Shown here: positions 36,838-44,822 of the stretch, one piece after another | Layout of the letters: every line of letters starts with the position of its first letter | Numbering within the stretch: position 1 is the stretch's first letter | Assembly (NCBI GenBank): GCA_947074145.1 | Contig: CAMTOJ010000017.1 | Coordinates: 1 to 54,383, forward strand | Source: an uncultured Bacteroidales bacterium | GTDB taxonomy: Bacteria > Bacteroidota > Bacteroidia > Bacteroidales > JAUNSR01 | Direction of reading: 5' to 3' | Length of the DNA stretch: 54,383 bases | The notes under the pieces: generated by a model | Databases searched by the model: none | Told to the model about the DNA's origin: nothing | The model's input: the letters and a program-made list of their open reading frames with translations, nothing else | Program-made: the position numbers and the translations under genes

Positions 36838-37743
36838 ATGGATATATTAGACGAATCGATAAAATATTTTCTTTTGTTCCTTGTCGGGGCTTTCTCGGGA
36901 TTTATAAATGTAATAGCGGGTGGCGGATCAATGGTTACCTTGCCTTTGCTTATGGGATTCGGTATGCCTGCCCCCATTGCTAACGGGACTAATCGTATTT
37001 CCATATTATTTCAAGATATAGCCGGGATAATTAAATTCATTAAAGCCGGAAAACTACCTATTCGTATAGCTCTTATTCTTGGTATTCCAACTGTGATTGG
37101 ATCGGTTGTAGGTGCGATGTTCGCAAGTAGGCTAAATGAAATGCTCTTGAGTATAGTAATTTTTGTATTGCTTATTGCAATGTCAATTTATATTATAGTC
37201 AAACCTCCGGTTATTAAAAACAGATCAGACAATGAAGATGAAGAGGTTAAAAATGAAAAGAATATTGATAATAGCAATCTGATAAAGAAAAATGATGCAA
37301 CTCAAAAAAATATAGAGAATATAAATAACAGAGGTCGGGTCGATAAGATTCTTAATAAGAAAATTAAGGATAAGAAAATAGGAGTCTTCTCTTTTGTCCT
37401 TTTTCTGATTGTTGGTATTTATGCCGGTTTTATTCAGGTTGGGTCCACACTTATTTGGTATGCTATTCTTACATGGAAAATGAAATTCGGATTTATAAGT
37501 GCTAATGCAATAAAGTTATTTTTGAATTTTATTATGACACCAATTGCTCTCTTTGTTTTTATTCTTCATCATCAGGTAGCATTTGTTGAGGGTATAATAA
37601 TTGGTGTTGGGAGTTTTATCGGAGCATGGATTAGTGCAAAAATAGCTATGAAACTTAGTGCTAAAGTGGTAAAGATTATGATGTTGATAATCTTTACAGT
37701 TGCCGCCTCTTATGTTCTTTTATTCAAAATTATAGGAATCTAA
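36838..37743 (+). CDS. TauE/SafE (TSUP) family sulfite/sulfonate-type permease
   Basis: 301 residues with about eight TM segments in two homologous halves: FLVGAFSGFINVIAGGGSMVTLPLLMGFGMPAPIANGTNR opens the first and FLIVGIYAGFIQVGSTLIWYAILT the second. The INVIAGGGSMVTLPLL segment is a TSUP signature. An unusually polar loop of about 60 residues, rich in Asn/Lys (about 123-183), separates the halves. The family exports sulfite, sulfoacetate or related anions; the substrate is not predictable here. Monocistronic. Confidence 0.9.
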   Translation: MDILDESIKYFLLFLVGAFSGFINVIAGGGSMVTLPLLMGFGMPAPIANGTNRISILFQDIAGIIKFIKAGKLPIRIALILGIPTVIGSVVGAMFASRLNEMLLSIVIFVLLIAMSIYIIVKPPVIKNRSDNEDEEVKNEKNIDNSNLIKKNDATQKNIENINNRGRVDKILNKKIKDKKIGVFSFVLFLIVGIYAGFIQVGSTLIWYAILTWKMKFGFISANAIKLFLNFIMTPIALFVFILHHQVAFVEGIIIGVGSFIGAWISAKIAMKLSAKVVKIMMLIIFTVAASYVLLFKIIGI

Positions 37744-38003
37744 TCTCTCTCAAGACAACAAACAGAAACTTTACGCTACAATTATATCACTATTTATCAC
37801 GCATTTAGCCACTACAATTAATAATTGATTATAAATTTTTCGGAATATTGAATATCTTAAAATATGAGTCTGAAATAATCTGATTATTTATCTATTATAG
37901 GGAAATAAAGTTTAGAAGACATAAAGAAAAAAACATATCACTTTTCAGTTATGTTCATGTTATAGATAAATAATTAATCGATACGTCTAACAAGGTTTTT
38001 AAG

Positions 38004-38492
38004 ATGATAAAAAATATTATCCCCGATTCTGATGAGTTCGCGATATGCGATTTATCAAATCCCGAACATTGCGACAGACTATGTGAAATGGTAAACAGTT
38101 TTATAACCGATCCGATGGGTGGCGGGACGGCTCTAAATGATGAGCAACAGCAATTACTCATTAAAGGATTAAAATCTCATCCTCGCTCGTTTGTTCTTTT
38201 TGCAATTGACAATAAAAATATTATAGGTTTCATTACCGTTTTTATAAATTTCTCTACTTTTTCTGCAGCTCCGTTGATGTACATTCATGATGTTTTCGTG
38301 GAAGAAGCATACCGCGGAAAAGGTTGGTCGGTAAGAATGATAGATCAAATCACATCAATTGCAAAAGAAAAAGGGTGTAAGAAAATCTCTCTTGAGGTGA
38401 GAAAAGATAATATCAGAGCTCAACAGGTTTACAAAAAGCTCGGTTTCAAAGAATCTGACACACCAATGTATTACTGGGTCAAAAAGTTATGA
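38004..38492 (+). CDS. GNAT-family N-acetyltransferase
   Basis: 162 residues. The acetyl-CoA binding motif A is seen in IHDVFVEEAYRGKGWSVRMIDQI (R/Q-x-x-G-x-G/A as RGKGWS, about residues 107-112). Motif B follows in ISLEVRKDNIRAQQVYKKLGF. Substrate unknown. It lies just outside the nif/mod island on the opposite strand and marks its left boundary. Confidence 0.9.
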   Translation: MIKNIIPDSDEFAICDLSNPEHCDRLCEMVNSFITDPMGGGTALNDEQQQLLIKGLKSHPRSFVLFAIDNKNIIGFITVFINFSTFSAAPLMYIHDVFVEEAYRGKGWSVRMIDQITSIAKEKGCKKISLEVRKDNIRAQQVYKKLGFKESDTPMYYWVKKL

Positions 38493-38573
38493 TCCGGTTC
38501 TTGTATCTGTAGATTTCAGATATTATCCCAAGAGAAGCATTTTAATATTAGGATGTTTTAATTAGAAATCCTA

Positions 38574-38972
38574 TTATTCACATTTGGTATCGGAAGAGCA
38601 GCTTTCACAATCTTCCCCACATATCTTGCCATTTTCCAAGGCCTGCTCGGTTGAATATTTTCCAAGTTGTCCCTTTCTTAAAAGATTAAGATTGGAGAAT
38701 AAGTCATCACCTTCGCTTTTATATACATCAATACCATTGTCTCTGAAAAGATTCAGAGCTAAAAGTTGCATTTGTGATGTTAATACAGCATGGATATTCT
38801 CTTGTTTTAAACGAAGAGTGATCTTTGTTCCCGGAGGTATTATCTCTTTCCAGTTCTTAAATTCCGAGCCTTCTGATATATTTTTTTCAAGATCGTAAAC
38901 ACATACTTCCGGTGTTGAATTGAAACCGGTGGCTATCTTTTTTTTATCTTTTACTGGTACTATTACTTTCAT
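38574..38972 (-). CDS. NifX/NafY-like dinitrogenase cofactor-domain protein with Cys-rich tail
   Basis: 132 residues. The first ~110 match the NifX/NifB-C cofactor-binding domain: MKVIVPVKDKKKIATGFNSTPEVCVYDLE, HAVLTSQMQLLALNLFRDNGIDVYK, and LNLLRKGQLGKY. The tail adds four cysteines in 12 residues (CGEDCESCSSDTKC), which could hold a metal or Fe-S cluster. The ATG at 38972 lies 5 bp after the modC stop, so it is the third gene of modB-modC-orf. NifX-type proteins carry FeMo-co precursors. Its place in a molybdate transport operon suggests it receives or buffers Mo, or carries cofactor; that is inference. Confidence 0.8.
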   Translation of the reverse strand: MKVIVPVKDKKKIATGFNSTPEVCVYDLEKNISEGSEFKNWKEIIPPGTKITLRLKQENIHAVLTSQMQLLALNLFRDNGIDVYKSEGDDLFSNLNLLRKGQLGKYSTEQALENGKICGEDCESCSSDTKCE

Positions 38973-38977
38973 ATTTA

Positions 38978-39604
38978 TCAAAGTGTTATAATTCTGTCTC
39001 CCATCTTATTGGCTTCCTGTTGATCATGAGTAACCATAATACTTATTCCGCCAAGATATTTATGAGCTTTAATAATTTCATCCTGAAGAGCAGGGCGCAT
39101 ATGCCAATCGATGGCAGACAAAGGTTCGTCAAGCAATAATATAGAGGGGCGTGAAGCAAGTGCTCTTGCGAGAGCTACTCTTTGCTTTTGTCCGCCCGAT
39201 AGTTTTGTAGGTCTTACTTTTTCAAGATTGTTTAATCCGAAAATATTGATAAGTTCCTTTATCATTTCTTTATCAACTTTTGTTTGAGCAAACATTATAT
39301 TCTGCTCAACGGTCATATTAGGAAAAAGAGCAAAATCCTGAAACATATATGCGATATGGCGCTTCTGAGGTTCAATGTTTTTACCTGATTGTTTATCATA
39401 CCAAACCTCATCGCCATAACTTATTTTTCCCTCATCAGGATTGGTAAGTCCGGCGAGCATACGAAGCAATGTACTTTTTCCACAACCTGAATGACCAACA
39501 AGACATATAAAATCTCCCTGATCAATTTTGTCGGTAAACTCTAAATATCGTTCACCTTCAGTGGTATGCATCTTCTTTTTTACTTTCAATTCCAGACTCT
39601 TCAT
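38978..39604 (-). CDS. modC: Molybdate ABC transporter ATP-binding protein, short form
   Basis: 208 residues. Walker A GHSGCGKST (about 37-45), Q-loop YMFQDFALFPNMTVEQN, signature LSGGQKQR, Walker B ILLLDEPLSAIDW, switch THDQQE. It ends right after the ATPase core (GDRIITL), whereas typical ModC proteins are about 350 residues with a C-terminal Mop/TOBE molybdate-binding domain, which is missing. It drives molybdate import with ModB, encoded 78 bp upstream, and ModA, encoded 12 kb away on the other side of the nif genes. Confidence 0.88.
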   Translation of the reverse strand: MKSLELKVKKKMHTTEGERYLEFTDKIDQGDFICLVGHSGCGKSTLLRMLAGLTNPDEGKISYGDEVWYDKQSGKNIEPQKRHIAYMFQDFALFPNMTVEQNIMFAQTKVDKEMIKELINIFGLNNLEKVRPTKLSGGQKQRVALARALASRPSILLLDEPLSAIDWHMRPALQDEIIKAHKYLGGISIMVTHDQQEANKMGDRIITL

Positions 39605-39680
39605 AATTTTTTTGTTTTATTGTCGGTATTTCCTTCTCAAATTCCGACTTTAGACCCTTATAATTTTTTTGTTTTTGAAG
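39592..39680. repeat. Imperfect tandem duplication of the modC start region
   Basis: Two copies of a segment with the core ATAATTTTTTTGTTTT occur about 55 bp apart (near 39603-39618 and 39659-39674). Each is preceded by AGAC(C/T)CTT-like sequence and AATTCC. One copy spans the modC start codon and ribosome-binding area, and the other lies in the modB-modC gap with the start codon lost. Confidence 0.5.
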
Positions 39681-39682
39681 TT

Positions 39683-40357
39683 TTAAATCCTTCTTGATTT
39701 ATTGATGCTATAAATTATAGTAAGTGCAATAAATGAAACAACAAACATCAATAACGCATATTGATTGGCGGCTTCATAGTTTAGAGATTGTACTTCATCG
39801 TAAAGGGCAATAGATGCAACTCGTGTATTACCGGGCATATTACCTCCTACCATCAATACAATACCGAATTCACCCATACAATGAGCAAAGGTCATAGCAA
39901 TAGCTGTAATTATACTACCTTTTATGTTAGGAAGAAGAACTTTGAAAAAAGTAATTGTTTTACTCTTACCCATAGTGTAGGATGCCTCTCTATAACTTGA
40001 AGGCAATAGAGCCAATCCGTTTTGTAAAGGTTGAATCATAAAAGGCATAGAGCAGATTACACTGGCAATCAGTACGCCTGTGAAAGAAAAGGCTAGACGG
40101 ATATCGAAATATTGTTCCAACATTGCTCCGAAGCTGTTTTGCGGACTATAAGCAAGCAAAATATAAAATCCTAAAACTGTTGGTGGTAAAACCATAGGCA
40201 TACAAATCAGTGCTTCAACAGCACTTTTTCCTTTGAAGTCTCCATAAGCAAGGAAATAAGCTATCGGCAACCCTATAATCAATAATATTATCGTGGTCCA
40301 AAGCGCCAGATTGCCCGTCGTTGCCATGGTCTGTATAAAATCGGCGTTTGCAATCAT
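39683..40357 (-). CDS. modB: Molybdate ABC transporter permease
   Basis: 224 residues with five to six TM segments and the binding-protein-dependent permease loop EASYTMGKSKTITFFKVLLPNIKGSIITA, which contacts ModC. PMVLPPTVLGFYILL and HCMGEFGIVLMVGGNMPGNT are ModB hallmarks. It is preceded by an 81-bp gap after nifV that contains a ModE-like box, so it may have its own molybdenum-controlled promoter besides read-through from nif transcription. Confidence 0.94.
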   Translation of the reverse strand: MIANADFIQTMATTGNLALWTTIILLIIGLPIAYFLAYGDFKGKSAVEALICMPMVLPPTVLGFYILLAYSPQNSFGAMLEQYFDIRLAFSFTGVLIASVICSMPFMIQPLQNGLALLPSSYREASYTMGKSKTITFFKVLLPNIKGSIITAIAMTFAHCMGEFGIVLMVGGNMPGNTRVASIALYDEVQSLNYEAANQYALLMFVVSFIALTIIYSINKSRRI

Positions 40358-40403
40358 AATCTTTTTATTTAAAATGGTTATCAGTTTCTTTTTAAAAGAA
40401 TTT

Positions 40404-40426
40404 CGTTATTTACAGTCAGGATATCG
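40404..40426. promoter_or_regulatory. ModE-like box upstream of modB
   Basis: A 23-bp element with one half-site CGTTAT (40404-40409) and the other ATATCG (40421-40426), the same length as the four boxes near the porin. On the modB strand it reads CGATAT-N11-ATAACG, so 11 of 12 half-site bases match. It lies 47 bp upstream of the modB ATG, a suitable place for a repressor site. Confidence 0.6.
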
Positions 40427-40438
40427 ATGATTAAAAAA

Positions 40439-41563
40439 TTAATTAAGGTGATTGTAGATATTGATTATTTCATTTGCAGTAACCGAACATTTACGACATT
40501 CGGATAGATTTTTTATATAGTTAAGAATCCTTGTACTAACATCATCGGAAACATTAAAACCGTTCATCTTCAAAACTGAGTCGATTGCATTTCTTCCGCT
40601 ATGTTTGCCAAAAAGAAATTCAGGTTGATCTGCTCCTATACTTTCAGGTGAAAGGATCTGATAAGAGCGTCTGTCTTTTATCATAAAATTGGTATGAATT
40701 CCGGATTCATGACACATAACCATTTTCCCGGTTATAGGTTTTGAATCTGAAATCTGACGACCTGAAACATTTTCAACATATTTACATAATTCATTAAAGC
40801 GCTCAGTTTTCAAACCACAATCATATTCAAGACTAAGTCTTAATGCCATTACCAACTCTTCAATAGGAGTATTTCCGGCTCTTTCTCCAAGCCCGTTTAT
40901 AGTAACACTTATAGCTTCAGAACCGGCCATAAAGGCTGCAACCGCATTTGCAGTAGCCATACCAAGATCGTTGTGTCCGTGAAATTCGAATACCATTTCA
41001 GGAAACAAGCTTTTAAGATTCTCGATAAGACAAGAAACGGAATGAGGGTTCATAAGACCGACTGTATCGGCAATCCTTATTCTTGATATTCCGGCATTTT
41101 GAGCACTATTTATATAATCTTTTAAAAAACCTATATCTGCACGAGAAGCGTCTTGAGCACCAAGTGATACATATTCAAAACGATCAGAGGCATATGCTGC
41201 CATCTCGGTAAGGTTATCAAACACCCATTGACGAGATTTATTCATTAAATTAAGCATCAGATCGGAAACGGGGAAAGATATATGCAAACCGTCACAACCT
41301 GTTGCAGCAGCTATATCTATATCTTTTTTTACCGCGCGACTCCAACAAAGAGTCTTAAATCTGAATCCGCTGTTACATAATACCGTTAAATTTTTTGCCT
41401 CCGATACAGAAATAGCAGGGGTTCCGATTTCAACTTCGGGAACTCCTATATCATCAAGCATAGAGAGTATTTCAATCTTTTCTTTAAGACTGAATACCAC
41501 TCCGGGAGCCTGTTCGCCATCCCGGAGTGTAGTATCAATAATATGTAACTTTTTATTTATCAT
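40439..41563 (-). CDS. nifV: Homocitrate synthase
   Basis: 374 residues of the HMGL-like TIM barrel. It joins acetyl-CoA and 2-oxoglutarate to make homocitrate, the organic ligand of FeMo-co. Motifs: DTTLRDGEQAPGVVFS (metal and substrate site, residues 10-25), FHGHNDLGMATANAVAAFMAG, and NGLGERAGNTPIEELV. CHESGIHTNFM occurs near the C-terminus. Its start overlaps the ferredoxin stop by 4 bp (ATGA). The genomic context favours NifV over isopropylmalate synthase; the short length also fits. Confidence 0.95.
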   Translation of the reverse strand: MINKKLHIIDTTLRDGEQAPGVVFSLKEKIEILSMLDDIGVPEVEIGTPAISVSEAKNLTVLCNSGFRFKTLCWSRAVKKDIDIAAATGCDGLHISFPVSDLMLNLMNKSRQWVFDNLTEMAAYASDRFEYVSLGAQDASRADIGFLKDYINSAQNAGISRIRIADTVGLMNPHSVSCLIENLKSLFPEMVFEFHGHNDLGMATANAVAAFMAGSEAISVTINGLGERAGNTPIEELVMALRLSLEYDCGLKTERFNELCKYVENVSGRQISDSKPITGKMVMCHESGIHTNFMIKDRRSYQILSPESIGADQPEFLFGKHSGRNAIDSVLKMNGFNVSDDVSTRILNYIKNLSECRKCSVTANEIINIYNHLN

Positions 41564-41868
41564 TCTGAAATAAGATATTTTTCACATGCTTCGTTTTCTT
41601 CAAGAGCATCTAAGATCTCATCTATAACATCTTCTGATTCCACCTCTCCATACCAATAATTATTTGGCTGAATAACCATAACAGGTCCCTGTGAACATAC
41701 ATTAAGACATCCTGTAGTGGAAACTGCAACATCAAGACCACGATCAGAACACTCTTCCATCATATACTGTAGAAGCGTAGGAGCTCCTTTTTTATTACAT
41801 GCACCTTGTGCCTCTCCCGATAAACGGAATGAATTGCACACCAAAATGTGATAAGTCGGCTTTTTCAT
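41560..41868 (-). CDS. Thioredoxin-like [2Fe-2S] ferredoxin
   Basis: 102 residues. Cysteines at 11, 24, 54 and 58 give the pattern C-x12-C ... C-x3-C of thioredoxin-fold 2Fe-2S ferredoxins (as in NuoE and the clostridial and Azotobacter nif-linked ferredoxins). Placed between nifB and nifV and overlapping nifV, it is probably an electron carrier for FeMo-co synthesis or for nitrogenase. Which partner it serves cannot be told from sequence. Confidence 0.9.
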   Translation of the reverse strand: MKKPTYHILVCNSFRLSGEAQGACNKKGAPTLLQYMMEECSDRGLDVAVSTTGCLNVCSQGPVMVIQPNNYWYGEVESEDVIDEILDALEENEACEKYLISE

Positions 41869-41895
41869 ATTTTTTCTTATTTTATTAGTGAGTTT

Positions 41896-43173
41896 TTAAG
41901 CACATCCCTGAGCATTGCCATTACATCCTGAGCCACACCTGAAAGCATCCGGTTTTGCAATACTTTTAATTGGTTTATTTTCATATACACCTTCAAGACC
42001 CTCATCTATCATACCTGTCATAACAATCACTTTTGTACCACAGTTTGTGATTATGCTTTGAGGATTTTCTCCTGCTCCGCTTACAAGAAGAGCTCGACAA
42101 TCTTTAAGTATTTTTGCCATCTCCAGCCAGCGCATATCACCAGATCCGGGTTTTGGCATCTCTCTCATTCCTTCGAAATTATACCCTTTTTCAGCTTTTG
42201 AATATATATAAACATGAGTAGCTTCACCTAAATGCAGATTTACAAGATGTCCTTCATTTGTTGCAACTGCAACATAAGGTTTATCATTCAAATCTCCGGG
42301 AATCGTATTTATTACATTCTGCAAAATCTGATGAGCTTCCATCATGTCATTGCCTAACATACCGGCTGCATCGGCTCTGCATCGAGCACAATGAGTCATC
42401 ATTGGAAGATGTTCCTTTGAAAACTCCCTAACACGCAATATTGTAACTGCTGTAGGTTTTTCGATTGTTTCAAAAGGTGTTTCAGCTGTTGGAATTAATG
42501 GAATGCAATTCATAATATCAGCACCAAGCTCTTTACAAACTTTAGCGACTTCAGGAATATGATGATCATTAATTCCGGGTATTATAATAGAATTTATTTT
42601 TACTACTATACCAAACGATTTAAGCAAAGGGATACATCTTAGCTGTCTTTCCATCAATAGTTTGGCCGCGACATAACCACGATACACTTTTCTGTTGAAT
42701 CTTACCCAACGATATATCTTAGCAGATATTTCCGGATCGACCGCATTTATCGTTATAGTGACATGAGTCACACCAAGACTTGCTATCTCCTCGATATGAG
42801 GTTCTAATCCCAAACCGTTGGTTGAAAGACAGAATATTTTATCGGGAAACTCTCTCTTTACCTGTCTTAGAGTTTCCATTGTTTCTTCAGGATTGGCAAA
42901 AGGGTCACCGGGCCCTGCTATACCAATAGTCGATACATTTGTGATTACCTTACTTAACTCGTGAAGATAATCAACCGACTGCGATGGAGTTAGGACACCA
43001 GATGTCACACCCGGGCGACTCTCATTGACACAATCATATTTTCTGTTACAATAATTACATTGTATATTACATTTAGGAGCTACCGGTAAATGTACTCTTG
43101 CATATTTTCCCTTTGCCTCTTCATTATAGCAGGGATGTTTTGCTATCTCTTCCTGAGTAATAATCTTTGCCAT
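41896..43173 (-). CDS. nifB: FeMo-cofactor biosynthesis radical SAM protein NifB, with C-terminal NifX domain
   Basis: 425 residues. The radical SAM cluster motif is CNIQCNYC (C35, C39, C42), followed by IGIAGPGDPFANPEETMETL and the conserved TIGIAGPGDP region. The protein makes NifB-co ([8Fe-9S-C]), the core of FeMo-co. After about residue 300 a NifX-like domain follows (YVAVATNEGHLVNLHLGEATHVYIYS). The tail is rich in Cys and Gly (CGSGCNGNAQGCA). It is 13 bp downstream of nifN and 27 bp upstream of the ferredoxin. Confidence 0.97.
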   Translation of the reverse strand: MAKIITQEEIAKHPCYNEEAKGKYARVHLPVAPKCNIQCNYCNRKYDCVNESRPGVTSGVLTPSQSVDYLHELSKVITNVSTIGIAGPGDPFANPEETMETLRQVKREFPDKIFCLSTNGLGLEPHIEEIASLGVTHVTITINAVDPEISAKIYRWVRFNRKVYRGYVAAKLLMERQLRCIPLLKSFGIVVKINSIIIPGINDHHIPEVAKVCKELGADIMNCIPLIPTAETPFETIEKPTAVTILRVREFSKEHLPMMTHCARCRADAAGMLGNDMMEAHQILQNVINTIPGDLNDKPYVAVATNEGHLVNLHLGEATHVYIYSKAEKGYNFEGMREMPKPGSGDMRWLEMAKILKDCRALLVSGAGENPQSIITNCGTKVIVMTGMIDEGLEGVYENKPIKSIAKPDAFRCGSGCNGNAQGCA

Positions 43174-43186
43174 ACTAATCTCTTTT

Positions 43187-44602
43187 TTACATATACTTAT
43201 AGCCTATCGGTGAATGTTCTTGCTTGTATTCAAGCAAAGCATTTACGATTCTGTCAAATAATTCTTGTGTACCTTCGTAACAAAGTTGTTTCTGTCGCGG
43301 TCCTCCTGCACGATCATGAATCGGGAATCCGATTCTAACTAAGGGAACACCTAACTCTCTTGAAATATAATATCCCTTACTATTACCTATCAAAATATCA
43401 GGGTGTACTTCAAGAGCGATATCCCTCATACTCTCAAAATCGGCCCCCGACATCACAATCGTTGTATCCGGATCTATCAAAGAGCGTGAAACAAGTTCAT
43501 TTTTCAACAATCCGCTTTCACCTCCCGATGCAATTATTATTGGTGTAATACCTATCTCTGCCAAGAAGGAACAAAGTGAAATAACAAGATCCTCTTCTCC
43601 ATATATCATGGCTTTTTTGCCAAATACATATTTGTGAGAATCAATATAAGAGTCTACTAATCTTCCCCTTTGCAAAGCATATTTTAATGGCATTTTTTTG
43701 CCTGTATATTTCTCCAGCAAACCAAAGAATTTATCACTTGCATCTATTCCTGTTGGAAGTAACACAGTATTATTCTCTATCAGATACTTATCTTGTAGCC
43801 ACTCGCCTGCAGAAAGGACACCTTTTTTATCGAGAATTCTACCCGGTATGGAACCTTTATTTAATACAGTTCCAAACTCTATAGATGCTTTCGCATTTGC
43901 TGTATTTTCAATATCTTTTACAGGTGTTCCACCTTCAGGAATAAGATGATAATCTTTCCAACAAGGATTATCAAGCGACTCTGAATAATCAGGAAATAAA
44001 GTGTACTCTATCTCAAAATCATTCATGATCTCTTTTAACATCCTTATATCGGCAGGTGAAATAAAACCGGAGAAAAGATTTATACGTTCCTGCTTTGTGC
44101 CCTCCTTTGAAAGAGATTTTATTGCTCCTAAAACAGCTTCATGAAACCCATCCATGTGAGTTCCCTGATAACTCGGTGTAGAGGCATGAACAAAAAGAGG
44201 CATTGTCTTATCATCTTCTTTTCCCGTTTTATATTCAGCTATCAAAGCCGGTATATCCTCTCCGATTGTTTCAGAAAGGCAAGTAGAGGCTATCCCCATC
44301 ACCTTAGGTGAATATTGTTTACGGATATTATCTATCCCCTGTACAAAATTCTTATTTCCGCCATAAATGGTACTTTCTTCACTGAAGTTTGATGAAGCGA
44401 TATCCATTGGCTCTTTATAGTGGCTAATCATATATCGTCGTATATATGTTGCGCACCCCTGTGAACCGTGTATCATTGGTATACAACCCTCAATCCCTTT
44501 AAATACAAGCGATGCCCCAAGTGGAGCACAAAGCTTACAAGCATTGCGAGAGGATACATATGATGGTTTCTTTATTTGAGGAATATTTTTAATCGCGTCC
44601 AT
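43187..44602 (-). CDS. nifN: Nitrogenase iron-molybdenum cofactor scaffold subunit NifN
   Basis: 471 residues related to NifK. The N-terminus has ACKLCAPLGASLVFKGIEGCIPMIHGSQGCATYIRRY, matching the NifK P-cluster region, with STCLSETIGED further on. With NifE it forms the scaffold on which NifB-co is converted to FeMo-co. The ATG at 44602 follows a 220-bp gap that contains a palindromic terminator, so nifN-nifB-fdx-nifV may be a separate transcription unit from nifH-nifE. Confidence 0.94.
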   Translation of the reverse strand: MDAIKNIPQIKKPSYVSSRNACKLCAPLGASLVFKGIEGCIPMIHGSQGCATYIRRYMISHYKEPMDIASSNFSEESTIYGGNKNFVQGIDNIRKQYSPKVMGIASTCLSETIGEDIPALIAEYKTGKEDDKTMPLFVHASTPSYQGTHMDGFHEAVLGAIKSLSKEGTKQERINLFSGFISPADIRMLKEIMNDFEIEYTLFPDYSESLDNPCWKDYHLIPEGGTPVKDIENTANAKASIEFGTVLNKGSIPGRILDKKGVLSAGEWLQDKYLIENNTVLLPTGIDASDKFFGLLEKYTGKKMPLKYALQRGRLVDSYIDSHKYVFGKKAMIYGEEDLVISLCSFLAEIGITPIIIASGGESGLLKNELVSRSLIDPDTTIVMSGADFESMRDIALEVHPDILIGNSKGYYISRELGVPLVRIGFPIHDRAGGPRQKQLCYEGTQELFDRIVNALLEYKQEHSPIGYKYM

Positions 44603-44766
44603 TTCTTTATTTATTAATCTTCCTTTACTTATTTATAAACACTAATTATGCCAATTATTTAACACATACTAAAACACAAACATAAAATATTGAAATACAA
44701 CAACATAAAACCCCAATACGTAAATTATCCTCAAAACATTCAAGTGACGTTTAGGTTATATAAACA

Positions 44767-44796
44767 GAAAAAACCTACATTAATGTAGGTTTTTTC
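44767..44796. terminator. 30-bp perfect palindrome between nifE and nifN, probable bidirectional terminator
   Basis: The whole element is its own reverse complement: G, six A, CCTACATTAATGTAGG, six T, C. It lies 26 bp downstream of the nifE stop and would give a hairpin followed by six U on either strand. Its core CTACAT-TA-ATGTAG is shared with an element after modA (51070-51083) and resembles sites upstream of the nifA-like gene, so it may also be an operator. Confidence 0.7.
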
Positions 44797-44822
44797 ACCA
44801 TAGCTAATAGCATTGCAATTAT

